Below, piece by piece: positions 9,217 through 16,395 of a DNA stretch of 64,000 nt. Position numbers and translations under genes: made by a program. Every line of letters begins with the position of its first letter. Position 1 is the first letter of the stretch. The DNA comes from Branchiibius cervicis (GTDB lineage Bacteria; Actinomycetota; Actinomycetes; Actinomycetales; Dermatophilaceae), in assembly GCF_042661605.1 (NCBI RefSeq), contig NZ_JBHSWJ010000002.1, positions 310,001 to 374,000 of the forward strand, in the 5' to 3' direction. The notes under the pieces were generated by a model, which had not been told where the DNA came from, did no database searches, and saw only the letters and a list, made by a program, of their open reading frames with translations.

Positions 9217-9620
9217 AATGAATAGGTCATCGGTTCGATTCCGATAGGCGGCTCCATCACAGGGCGCTGACCAGCAAAAATGCCGGTCAGCGCTTCGCGT
9301 TGGAGGCGGTATTGACCCCAGTCAACGGTGGCGCCCCGTTGACTGCTGGTCAGCTCGGCGATCTCTTCGATAGGAATTACTGATCGCCGGAGGATGCCCT
9401 GGACGACCAGGGAGTCCTCGTACAACGTGACCCGTGGTCCGAACGTGCATCCCGCGACAAACAGCAGAGCGATGGCGAACGGCCACACCGAGCGCAGGTC
9501 GATCACGAGCAGCCCGACCGCCGCGGAAATCGCGATGACCGCCAGGGGTGCGGAGTACCAGCGGGATGGTCGCCACGATGCAACCGCCGGCGTACGAGGC
9601 AATCGTGGTCGCCGCAACAT
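9084..9620 (-). CDS. Small membrane protein with bacterial PH-like domain, 3' end uncertain
   Basis: ATG at 9620 follows a GGGGTGAG ribosome-binding site. The first 100 residues look real: two hydrophobic segments (YSAPLAVIAISAAVGLLVID and WPFAIALLFVAGC), then the PH-like strand pattern LYEDSLVVQGILRRSVIPIEEIAEL. Beyond that the frame runs through the tRNA hairpin and antisense to the tRNA fragment, giving the familiar spurious peptide GIEPMTYS, and on into island DNA to 9084. That C-terminus is not credible. The natural end probably lies near 9290, or was altered by integration. Confidence 0.45.
   Translation of the reverse strand: MLRRPRLPRTPAVASWRPSRWYSAPLAVIAISAAVGLLVIDLRSVWPFAIALLFVAGCTFGPRVTLYEDSLVVQGILRRSVIPIEEIAELTSSQRGATVDWGQYRLQREALTGIFAGQRPVMEPPIGIEPMTYSFLPSVSAKMHHGAKGRRSGEFWGFYGSVRSAREHQNPLKRVTNV
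9217..9256 (+). other. 3' part of tRNA-Thr(CGT), probable attR of an integrated element
   Basis: The 40 bases match the 3' half of actinobacterial tRNA-Thr(CGT) from just after the anticodon: AATGAATAGG, the T arm ATCGG-TTCGATT-CCGAT, the acceptor strand AGGCGGC, discriminator T and CCA. The 5' half (GCCGCCT acceptor strand and D arm) is absent upstream. A tRNA-type hairpin follows at 9264-9293. Integrases that target tRNA genes leave such a 3' copy at the far end of the element, with the complete tRNA at the other end. Here the element would lie to the left. Confidence 0.75.
9264..9293 (+). terminator. Hairpin terminator of the tRNA-Thr locus
   Basis: GCGCTGACC pairs with GGTCAGCGC around a 12-base loop, eight bases after the CCA end of the tRNA fragment. 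Keeping the terminator next to the 3' fragment suggests that the DNA to the right is the original chromosome. Confidence 0.6.
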
Positions 9621-9771
9621 CGCCTCACCCCCGCTCAACCTCATGCGCCGTAGACAGCGTGCCAGCAAGTATGCGGCGCTGAAGGACGTCGATCGGACGA
9701 CCTTAGCGGCAGCCCCCGGTGGCTTGACGCCCTGCGCTAAGCGAATTATCGCCGTACGCCGATCGGCTGGC

Positions 9772-10797
9772 TCAGGCGTCGATGGCGCCGCTGATGCACT
9801 CACCGAAGAGGTCCCGCACGCTGATGCCGGCGGCCCGCGCCATCGTGACGATCACGCTGCTCGGCGCGAACGAGCAGTAGAGCCCCGCTTCCAGGAACCA
9901 CGGTCGCCCGGCGGGATCGATCCGGAAGTCGAACAGGCCGTACTGCCGGCAGCCCAGTGCGCGGTAGGCGCGACGGGCCGCATCGTGGACCGGGCCGACC
10001 ACCGGATCGTGCGGGTCGACGATCCACGCCCGGTCCGCCTGCTTGGCGACCAGCTCCAGTTCGCCGTCCCCTCCTCGGCGGAGCTTGTCCTCGGCAGTGC
10101 GGATCGGCGCGGTGCGCGCGTCCACGGCGTACTCCTCCAGGGGCAGACCCACCAACTCGCCGTCGCGCTCGATGATCCCGCAACGCACCTCTCGACCCAG
10201 GGGCACGAAGTCCTCCACCAGCGCAGCATCGCCCCATTGCCAGGCACGTTCGAGCGCTGCCGGCAGCCCGGATGCCGAGGTGACCAGCGACAAACCCCAG
10301 GAGTTGTCCGAGGATGCCGGCTTTACCACGACCGGCCAGCGGTCATGGGCCGCGAGAGTCTTGTCGCGACGTACGACGAATCCGTCCGGCACGGACACGC
10401 CCGCCTCGGCGACGACGGCGCGGGCGGCCGGCTTGTCGGCGCCCAGCGCCATCACCGCGGCCGGGTTGCCGATCATGGGTAGGCCCAGCAGCGGCGGGAT
10501 CGAGCGGTAGTCGGTCATGCCGGCCGGGCAGAACAATTGCGGCACAATGACATCCGGTCGCCACTGACTGATCCGGACCAATGCGTCGGTGATCGGCAGC
10601 GAGCGCGCGCCCGACAGTTCGGCCGCCTCCAGCGACGCCGGAAAGCGCCACGACCCATCGGGTTGCACATCCGCGATCAACATCTCGTAGCGACCGGGAT
10701 CTGCGACCGCGCGCAGACAGTCCGCGGCGTAGAGCCGCGACAGGTCCGCGAATTCTTCGTCGGTCGGCGATCCGGTCAGGTGCAGGACCCGCCGCAT
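9772..10797 (-). CDS. mysD: MysD-type D-Ala-D-Ala ligase homologue (mycosporine-like amino acid synthesis)
   Basis: A 341-residue ATP-grasp enzyme. MysD condenses mycosporine-glycine with a second amino acid, usually serine or threonine, to give an imine such as shinorine or porphyra-334. The N-terminal VLHLTGSPTDEEFADLSRLY, the central VVKPASSDN, GREVRCGIIERDGELVGLPL and the C-terminal FDFRIDPAGRPWFLEAGLYC are all as I recall them in cyanobacterial MysD, and the length agrees. ATG at 10797 shares one base with the mysC stop (TGATG), so translation is probably coupled. It is the last gene of the operon. The amino acid specificity cannot be read from sequence. Confidence 0.85.
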   Translation of the reverse strand: MRRVLHLTGSPTDEEFADLSRLYAADCLRAVADPGRYEMLIADVQPDGSWRFPASLEAAELSGARSLPITDALVRISQWRPDVIVPQLFCPAGMTDYRSIPPLLGLPMIGNPAAVMALGADKPAARAVVAEAGVSVPDGFVVRRDKTLAAHDRWPVVVKPASSDNSWGLSLVTSASGLPAALERAWQWGDAALVEDFVPLGREVRCGIIERDGELVGLPLEEYAVDARTAPIRTAEDKLRRGGDGELELVAKQADRAWIVDPHDPVVGPVHDAARRAYRALGCRQYGLFDFRIDPAGRPWFLEAGLYCSFAPSSVIVTMARAAGISVRDLFGECISGAIDA

Positions 10798-12122
10798 CAG
10801 TCGCCGGCCGCCTCGACCAGCTTGCCGATATTGAAGTCGATCCGGAGGAAACCATTGCCGGACAGCAGGTTTCGCCACAAGAGCAGCGGGATCTGGACGT
10901 GGTGCTCGATGAAGAACGGCCACGGATCGTGCATGGACAGGATCGCATCGTGGCCCTCGAGGATGATGCCCAACCGCTCGCGACGAGAGCCTTCGCCGCG
11001 GATCAGCCGCCACGCCTCGTGATACAGCCAGTACGTCGGCCGGGACGTCGAGGTCGGCACGATCGTTGCCCGCTGGTCATCCAGATAGGCACTCGCCAGG
11101 CCCGGGTGGTCGTAGAACATCGTGATGGCCGAGTGCGTGCGTGGGTTGCACTCGATCGGGTAGACGTGTCCGTCGGGGTCCTCGATGAAGTCGAAGCTGT
11201 ACTGTCCGGTCAGCCTGAGCCGGCCGACGAACGTGCGCACCCAGTCCTCGATCGCCGGCTTGTCCTCGTGCCGGTAGTTCACCTGGAACGACGAGGACGG
11301 GCAGCAGGCGAACACCTGGAGTCTGCCGTCACGGGCCGTGCCGTGGGTGCAGAACTCGGTCCCCTCGACGTACTGCTGCATCACCCACGGATGGTCCTCG
11401 TCAATGGGCTTGCTCTCCGCGAATTCGTTTGTCTGCTGGCTGGTTTCGCGAGGCAACGGGGTGAGGTCCAGCCTGTTCACGGGGTCGTAGCCGATGCTCT
11501 TGAGCACGTACGGCGGGTGGCCGCCCGCGAAGTCGAACGCACCGACCTGCGCTGGCTGGGTCACCCGCACCGAATCCGGGACCGGCAGATCCAGGGTGTC
11601 GGCCAATGCGACGAACCGCTCCTTGTCGTCCAGCCGGGCGATCATATCGGCGTCCCCGTGCAGCACTTCGCAGTACGGTGCGAGCAGCGCCGCAGCCTGT
11701 GCATCGGGCACACTCGAGGCCGGGCTGCACACGGGCACATAGACGTCGACCTCTTCGGCCCGCACGATCCGCAGGAGTGCTGCGGCGTAGTCGGAGTCCT
11801 GCGGTTTCGGCACCGTGTGGAAGGCGTCGACCGCGCGGGAGAAGCGATGTCCGCTCCAGCGGTATTTGTCCTGCTCGACCAGCACGACGCGGTGACCGGC
11901 GGCGTGGAACGACCGGGCCAATTGCAGTGCCTTGGTCATCTTGCCCCCGCTGAGCAGAACGGTCAGCGGTGTCGCCGCGCGATCCATCACCGGCGGCGTT
12001 GTAACGAGGCCGCGCAGCCACCACGCAGCGGTCAGAGCGGCGTTCACCGGCAACGCGGACTGCAATAGCACGAGGGCACCCGCTGTCCGGGCGCGGGAAG
12101 TGAGCTGCGCGGGCACTCTCAC
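10797..12122 (-). CDS. mysC: MysC-type ATP-grasp ligase
   Basis: About 441 residues. MysC activates 4-deoxygadusol with ATP and couples glycine to form mycosporine-glycine. The N-terminus carries the hydrophobic stretch LVLLQSALPVNAALTAAWWL, then TVLLSGGKMTKALQLARSFH, and the ATP-grasp core ends in YSFDFIEDPDGHVYPIECNP, containing metal- and ATP-binding acidic residues. GTG at 12122 overlaps the preceding TGA by four bases (GTGA); longer in-frame starts lie inside the dioxygenase gene. The assignment rests on the order mysA-mysB-mysC-mysD as well as family resemblance. Confidence 0.83.
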   Translation of the reverse strand: MRVPAQLTSRARTAGALVLLQSALPVNAALTAAWWLRGLVTTPPVMDRAATPLTVLLSGGKMTKALQLARSFHAAGHRVVLVEQDKYRWSGHRFSRAVDAFHTVPKPQDSDYAAALLRIVRAEEVDVYVPVCSPASSVPDAQAAALLAPYCEVLHGDADMIARLDDKERFVALADTLDLPVPDSVRVTQPAQVGAFDFAGGHPPYVLKSIGYDPVNRLDLTPLPRETSQQTNEFAESKPIDEDHPWVMQQYVEGTEFCTHGTARDGRLQVFACCPSSSFQVNYRHEDKPAIEDWVRTFVGRLRLTGQYSFDFIEDPDGHVYPIECNPRTHSAITMFYDHPGLASAYLDDQRATIVPTSTSRPTYWLYHEAWRLIRGEGSRRERLGIILEGHDAILSMHDPWPFFIEHHVQIPLLLWRNLLSGNGFLRIDFNIGKLVEAAGD

Positions 12123-12900
12123 GCGGCGTACCTCGCCACCATGCCCCGGTGCATGACCCGATCGCCGTGCACGCCGGAGTGGTCCGCCTTGTGCAGGACG
12201 CACCCGTTGTCCCACATCACCACGTCTCCCGGTCGCCACCGGTGACGCAGCACGTTGTGCGATGCCGTCGAGTGCTCGAACAACTCCTGGACGGCGGCCT
12301 GCGATTGCGCAGGGTCCATACCGCTGACCGCCACGCAGCGCTCCGGTGTCGACAGGTAAAGGCTGGTGCGACCGGAGATCGGGTGGACCCGGAAGACCGG
12401 GTGCTCCGCCTGCGTCTGATCACCGGCGTCCTGCGCGCTCACGCCGCTGACGCGGTGGGTGATGGTGCGTCCCGCGAGCAGCTCTCGCCGGTCGGCCGGG
12501 AGAGTGTCATAGGCCCGGTACTGGTTGGTGAAGAGGGTCTCGCCGCCGCGGTCGGGCACGTGCACGGTCCGCAGCGCCGTGTACGCCGGCGGTTCGGTCA
12601 CGTAGCTGGTGTCCACGTGGAACACGCTGCGCGGCGGTGTCATCCGGGCCACGTTGGTGATGACATTGAGGTCGGGGAAGCCGTCGACGGGGGTCTCACC
12701 GGCGGTGAAGAGCAGATCTCCGAAGGAGCGCAGGAAGTGCAGGAAATTGTCGTCGTCGACCTGCTGGTCGCGCCACACCAGCACGCCGTGGTCGGCCAGT
12801 CGTGAGCGCAGCCCCGGCACGTCATCGTCGGCCATGGTGCGCAGATCGACCCCCTCGACTTTAGGCCGAGGGGCTGCAGATGGGTTTCGCGGACGATCAC
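12119..12900 (-). CDS. TauD/TfdA-family Fe(II)/2-oxoglutarate dioxygenase in the mys operon (one apparent frameshift)
   Basis: One missing A in the run at 12860-12862 joins an N-terminal frame starting at GTG 12900 (IVRETHLQPLGLK) to the main frame (VEGVDLRTMADDDVPGL), giving about 260 residues, normal for TauD. The Fe-binding HxD is in FHVDTSY, the distal histidine in VLHKAD, and the 2-oxoglutarate-binding arginine in VMHRG. The GTG start overlaps the mysB stop and its own stop overlaps the mysC start. No such gene belongs to the basic mysABCD pathway. Cyanobacterial MysH, which converts mycosporines to palythines, is a PhyH-type oxygenase; this could play a comparable tailoring role (inference). 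Confidence 0.8.
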
Positions 12901-13715
12901 GTCGAGCCTTCGGAGATTCGCTGAATGAGGGTGATGCCGTCGCGAAGCGGTAGCAGCACCTGCCGGACGCGATCGTCGGCCGTGACCGCGTCGTTGAAGG
13001 CTCCGATCGCATGCGCGTTGGGCGTACTTCCTGGAGCGGTCCAGGGCAGACCTTGCATCAGGGTGTTGTCGACGACGATCAGACCGCCGGGTGCCAGGAG
13101 CGCGTCCAGGACGACGCTGAGGTAGTCGGCGTACCCGGCCTTGTCCGCATCGATGAAGACCAGGTCGAACCGCTGCCCGGCCCCGGCCAGCTCGCGGAGA
13201 GTGTCACCGGCCGGCCCGAGGCGGATCTCGATGCGGTCACCGTGGGTCGCCGCGCGGAACGATGCCGACGCCATCGCCGCGACCCGGGCGTCGACCTCGC
13301 AGGCGACCACCCGGCCACCGTCCGGCAGCGCCTGTGCCATGGCGAGCGCGGAGTACCCGGTGAACATTCCGACGTCCAGAACTCTCCGGGCTCCGGTGGC
13401 CGCGGTCAGGATCTGCAGGAATTGTCCTTCGACATGACCTGAGAGCATCTCCTGCTCCAACCCGGTCCCGGCGTGCGCAGTCCAGTCGTGGCGAGCGGTG
13501 GCGGCGGCGAGGTCCACCAGATTCCGGCCGGCGGGTGAGGTGTGCCGATCGACGTACGACTCCAATCCACCCGCCAGGCGGGTGAGCTCGGTGAGTTCGC
13601 CGGCCAACCCGGGCGCTTCGCACTCGGCCCGGACGGCCAGCGCCTCGAGCCGGTCGGCGAGCAGCCCGACCGGGGTCACCGGCCGGGCCTGCCCCGGGGC
13701 ACTCACTGTGCTCAT
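12897..13715 (-). CDS. mysB: MysB-type O-methyltransferase
   Basis: A 272-residue SAM-dependent methyltransferase of the class that includes caffeoyl-CoA O-methyltransferase. MysB methylates demethyl-4-deoxygadusol to 4-deoxygadusol. Motif I is ARRVLDVGMFTGYSALAMA and the metal-binding segment is FDLVFIDADKAGYADYL. The C-terminus includes GGLIVVDNTLMQG and ITLIQRI. ATG at 13715 overlaps the mysA stop (ATGA), and the GTG of the dioxygenase overlaps its own stop. Context with mysA, mysC and mysD makes the role likely. Confidence 0.85.
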   Translation of the reverse strand: MSTVSAPGQARPVTPVGLLADRLEALAVRAECEAPGLAGELTELTRLAGGLESYVDRHTSPAGRNLVDLAAATARHDWTAHAGTGLEQEMLSGHVEGQFLQILTAATGARRVLDVGMFTGYSALAMAQALPDGGRVVACEVDARVAAMASASFRAATHGDRIEIRLGPAGDTLRELAGAGQRFDLVFIDADKAGYADYLSVVLDALLAPGGLIVVDNTLMQGLPWTAPGSTPNAHAIGAFNDAVTADDRVRQVLLPLRDGITLIQRISEGST

Positions 13716-14941
13716 GTTTTGGACACGGCGCCGGACCCGACGAAGGCCTCGACACCGATCCCGTTGCGCGGATACCGGCCGCAGACGATGCGGTGCTCGT
13801 GCAACGCCGCAGCCAGCTCTTCGTCGGTCAGGTCGTTGACGAAGATGCAGTCACCGATCGGGTGCGGCATCGCGGCTCGCAGCAGCCCGTCGCGGGTCTG
13901 GATGATCGACCGCGTCGCGTCCCGCAACAGCCCGGCCGTCAGGTGCGGACTGTCGATCGACAGGCCGAGCCGGCTGAACAACCACAAGATGCGGTCGCGT
14001 TCGCTCTCCGCCACGTATCCCCGGAGCGCGGCGATGGTCGTGGACAGCGCCATGTCGACACTGATCGCGTGACCGTGGAAGTACGGCGGCTGCGGGGTCA
14101 GTTCGAGCGTAGGACTCCACGTGTGGCCGAACGCAATCACCCGATCCAGCTGCAGCTCATGCAGATTCGGTACCTCGAGCTCCAACATGGTGCGGATCGC
14201 CTCGTAGGTCACGGTGTCGGCGATCCGCCGCAACTCCGGACTGCCGTCCACCCGGGCGAACCGGGTGTCCAGCAGGTCCTCGCCGTATTTCTCCATCAGC
14301 TCGAAGATGGCCGCGTTGCCGACGGTCGCGATCTTGATGATCTCTGCCATCCCGTTGCGGATCTGATCCGTCGGCAGGGTGCCCAGGAAGTCGAAGTCCA
14401 GGATGACCTGCTGGCTGGCGTGGAACGCGCCCAACCGGTTCTTGGCGTGGCCGTGGTTGACCGCCACCTTGATGGCCACGCTGGCGTCGATGAGTCCGAT
14501 CAACGTGGTGGGGATGCGCACGTAGTTGGTCGACCGGCGGAACATCGAGCAGGCAAAACCGGCTACGTCCGTTGACAATCCGCCACCGACCACGAGCACC
14601 GGCTCCTTGCGGACCAGTCCGAAGGCACCCATGGCATCGACGATCCGCTCGGCGGTGCGCATCGTCTTGCCGGTCTCGTCGATGGACAGCACGAAGGTGG
14701 TCAGCGCGATGCCGTGAGCGGCGAAGTAGGAGCGCATGCGGTCGCCGTAGATGCGCTCCACCTCGTCGTCGACGACGGCCAGGCAACGTGACCACGGCTG
14801 GAAGATCTCCGCCAGGTGCGGCTGCTCAGGAGCGAAGACGCTGTCGACGATGCTCAGCGAGTAGTCGATCCGCTCGACGGCCGCAACCCGGAACGTCGAG
14901 TCCGACACCGTCAGGACGGTGTCGGGGGATGTCGCGCTCAT
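13712..14941 (-). CDS. mysA: MysA-type sugar phosphate cyclase (demethyl-4-deoxygadusol synthase)
   Basis: A 409-residue member of the dehydroquinate-synthase-like cyclases, which bind NAD and Zn(II). It cyclises sedoheptulose 7-phosphate to demethyl-4-deoxygadusol. NAD-binding VVGGGLSTDVAGFACS, PTTLIGLIDASVAIKVAVNH and Zn ligands in AFGHTW and FHGHAI match the DDGS/EEVS group, not AroB. EEVS enzymes (2-epi-5-epi-valiolone synthase) are close relatives; the adjoining mysB, mysC and mysD favour DDGS. Its ATG overlaps the preceding HAD stop by four bases. This enzyme commits pentose-phosphate carbon to sunscreen synthesis. Confidence 0.87.
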   Translation of the reverse strand: MSATSPDTVLTVSDSTFRVAAVERIDYSLSIVDSVFAPEQPHLAEIFQPWSRCLAVVDDEVERIYGDRMRSYFAAHGIALTTFVLSIDETGKTMRTAERIVDAMGAFGLVRKEPVLVVGGGLSTDVAGFACSMFRRSTNYVRIPTTLIGLIDASVAIKVAVNHGHAKNRLGAFHASQQVILDFDFLGTLPTDQIRNGMAEIIKIATVGNAAIFELMEKYGEDLLDTRFARVDGSPELRRIADTVTYEAIRTMLELEVPNLHELQLDRVIAFGHTWSPTLELTPQPPYFHGHAISVDMALSTTIAALRGYVAESERDRILWLFSRLGLSIDSPHLTAGLLRDATRSIIQTRDGLLRAAMPHPIGDCIFVNDLTDEELAAALHEHRIVCGRYPRNGIGVEAFVGSGAVSKT

Positions 14942-15596
14942 GCGTCGAACGAGACGCCGAGGTCCGCCGGCACCAGCACGTCGATCGTCTCGACTGCGCC
15001 GAAATCATGCTCGCGAGTGTTCTCGTTGGGGAACGCGAACACGCTCACCCCCGCGGCTCTCGCCGCGGCGACACCACCGACGTTGTCCTCGACGGCGACC
15101 GCGGCGGCGGGATCCTCGCCCAGGGTTTCGAGCGCGTATTCGTAGGCGGCGGGGTCGGGTTTGCCCTCGGAGACGCTGCCACTGTCGACGATCACATCGA
15201 AGTCGTCAGCGGTGAGCTCTCCGCCCAGGCCGTCGAACAGCGCATCGAGATTCTCGCGCGCCGTCGTGGTGACCAGGGCCACCCGCCAGCCGGCTTCTCG
15301 GGCAGCGCGAACGGAATCCACGACGCCCGGCCGAGCGCGGACACCATCGGCCAGCGCGCCCTGGAAGAGCGACGATTTCGTGGCGTGCACCGCACCGGCG
15401 TCCACGCTGTCACCGTGGTCGGCGGCGTACTGCGAGATCCGCTGCTTCCCCCGTTGCCAGTCAGGAGGTCGCGGTAACTCGCCTGGTCCCAGTGCCAATC
15501 GAGACCGTGCTCGCCGAACGCCTGGTTGAACGAATCCCGTTGCAATTCAGAGGTATCGGCGATAGTGCTGATGGAACCAAGCAGGAGACTTGGCAT
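14938..15596 (-). CDS. HAD-family phosphatase, first gene of the mys operon (one apparent frameshift)
   Basis: Adding one base to the C5 run 15448-15452 joins two frames into about 219 residues. The N-terminus is MPSLLLGSISTIADTSELQ; the usual DxDGT nucleophile motif is not seen there in standard form, GSISTIADTSE standing in its place. The rest is typical of beta-phosphoglucomutase-like HADs: VRARPGVVDSVRAAREAGW, VALVTTT, SEGKPDPAAYEYAL and AVAVEDNVGG. ATG at 15596 follows AAAGGG. The stop overlaps the mysA start. It might act on a sugar phosphate related to the MysA substrate, or be inactive in catalysis because of the missing nucleophile. Confidence 0.7.
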
Positions 15597-15772
15597 TGTG
15601 TGGTGCCCTTTCGTCGACCCGCGCAGGATGCGCGGGTGGTGTCGGGGCGGGGTGGGATGTCGTGAATCTACCGAGCCGGTTTTCGACCCGTACATCCCCC
15701 GGCGGGTGGTGTGAGCTGCGGCACGGCGCCCCTCACGTGAGGCGGGGCGGGTAGGGCAGCGGTGAAACACTG
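15597..15772. promoter_or_regulatory. Divergent promoter region of the mys operon and the ABC/YhgE genes
   Basis: This 176-bp gap must hold the promoters for the leftward mys operon and the rightward gene pair. CCTCACGTGAGG at 15731-15742 is a perfect 12-bp palindrome 30 bp upstream of the rightward start and a candidate operator. I see no confident -35/-10 pair. Confidence 0.5.
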
Positions 15773-16395
15773 ATGGTCATGCAGATCGATGCCGACAAGG
15801 TCAGTGTGGACGGACCGCATGGCGTTCTCCTGGAGCCGACCAGCCTGACGCTCGAGTCCGGTGAGGTCACGGTGGTGGCGGGCATTCCGGGTGCGGGCCA
15901 CACCGCGCTCTCCTGGTGCTGTCGGGCCGGATGGCGCCGGACCGAGGCCGGGTCCTGGTGGACGGACGGTCGGACAATCACCGGTTGCGCCGGATCACCG
16001 CCCTGGTGGACGTGCCCGAGGTGTGCGACCCCGACGAAGTGCTGCCGCTCAAGACCGTCGTCGGAGAGGAGCTGGCGATCGCCCAGCTGCCGGCCGGGCG
16101 CTCCGGCGTGACGCATTGGCTGCACGAACACGACGCCGACGAGCTGCGCAACACCCGGATCGAGCACCTGTCCGGGCAGTTCCGGATCGAGATGCTGACC
16201 GAGATGGCGACGCATCGCCCGGGTATCGAAGCGTTGGTGGTGTGCTGCCCGGATCGGTACGGCACGACGTACGACCAAGCACTGACGGTCGCTCAAGCGG
16301 CTGCCGCCGAGGGGATGGCGGTCTGTTTGCAACTGACGAGTCCCACGGTCCGCTCCCATGAAGGCCTGGTCTGGATCGGCGGGGTGGCGGCATGA
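15773..16395 (+). CDS. Degenerate ABC-type ATP-binding protein (one apparent frameshift)
   Basis: Adding one base near 15912-15913 joins two frames into about 207 residues. The order of elements is that of an ABC ATPase: an antiparallel N-terminal sheet, GEVTVVAGIPGAGHTALSLV, then RGRVLVDG, LSGQFRIEM and a degenerate Walker B region (ALVVCCPDRY). The Walker A lysine is histidine (GIPGAGHT), the signature is LSGQ not LSGGQ, and the catalytic glutamate is absent. ATP hydrolysis is therefore doubtful. It overlaps the next gene by ATGA. Such small ATPase-like proteins often precede YhgE/Pip genes in actinomycetes. Confidence 0.7.

Noticed and set aside
9190..9260. A complete tRNA-Thr gene
   Set aside because: Only the 3' part is present; no 5' acceptor strand, D arm or anticodon stem is found at the right distance.
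13712..14941. The cyclase as AroB or as an EEVS of an aminocyclitol antibiotic cluster
   Set aside because: Sequence is of DDGS/EEVS type, not AroB, and the overlapping mysB, mysC and mysD homologues favour the mycosporine pathway; EEVS is not fully excluded.
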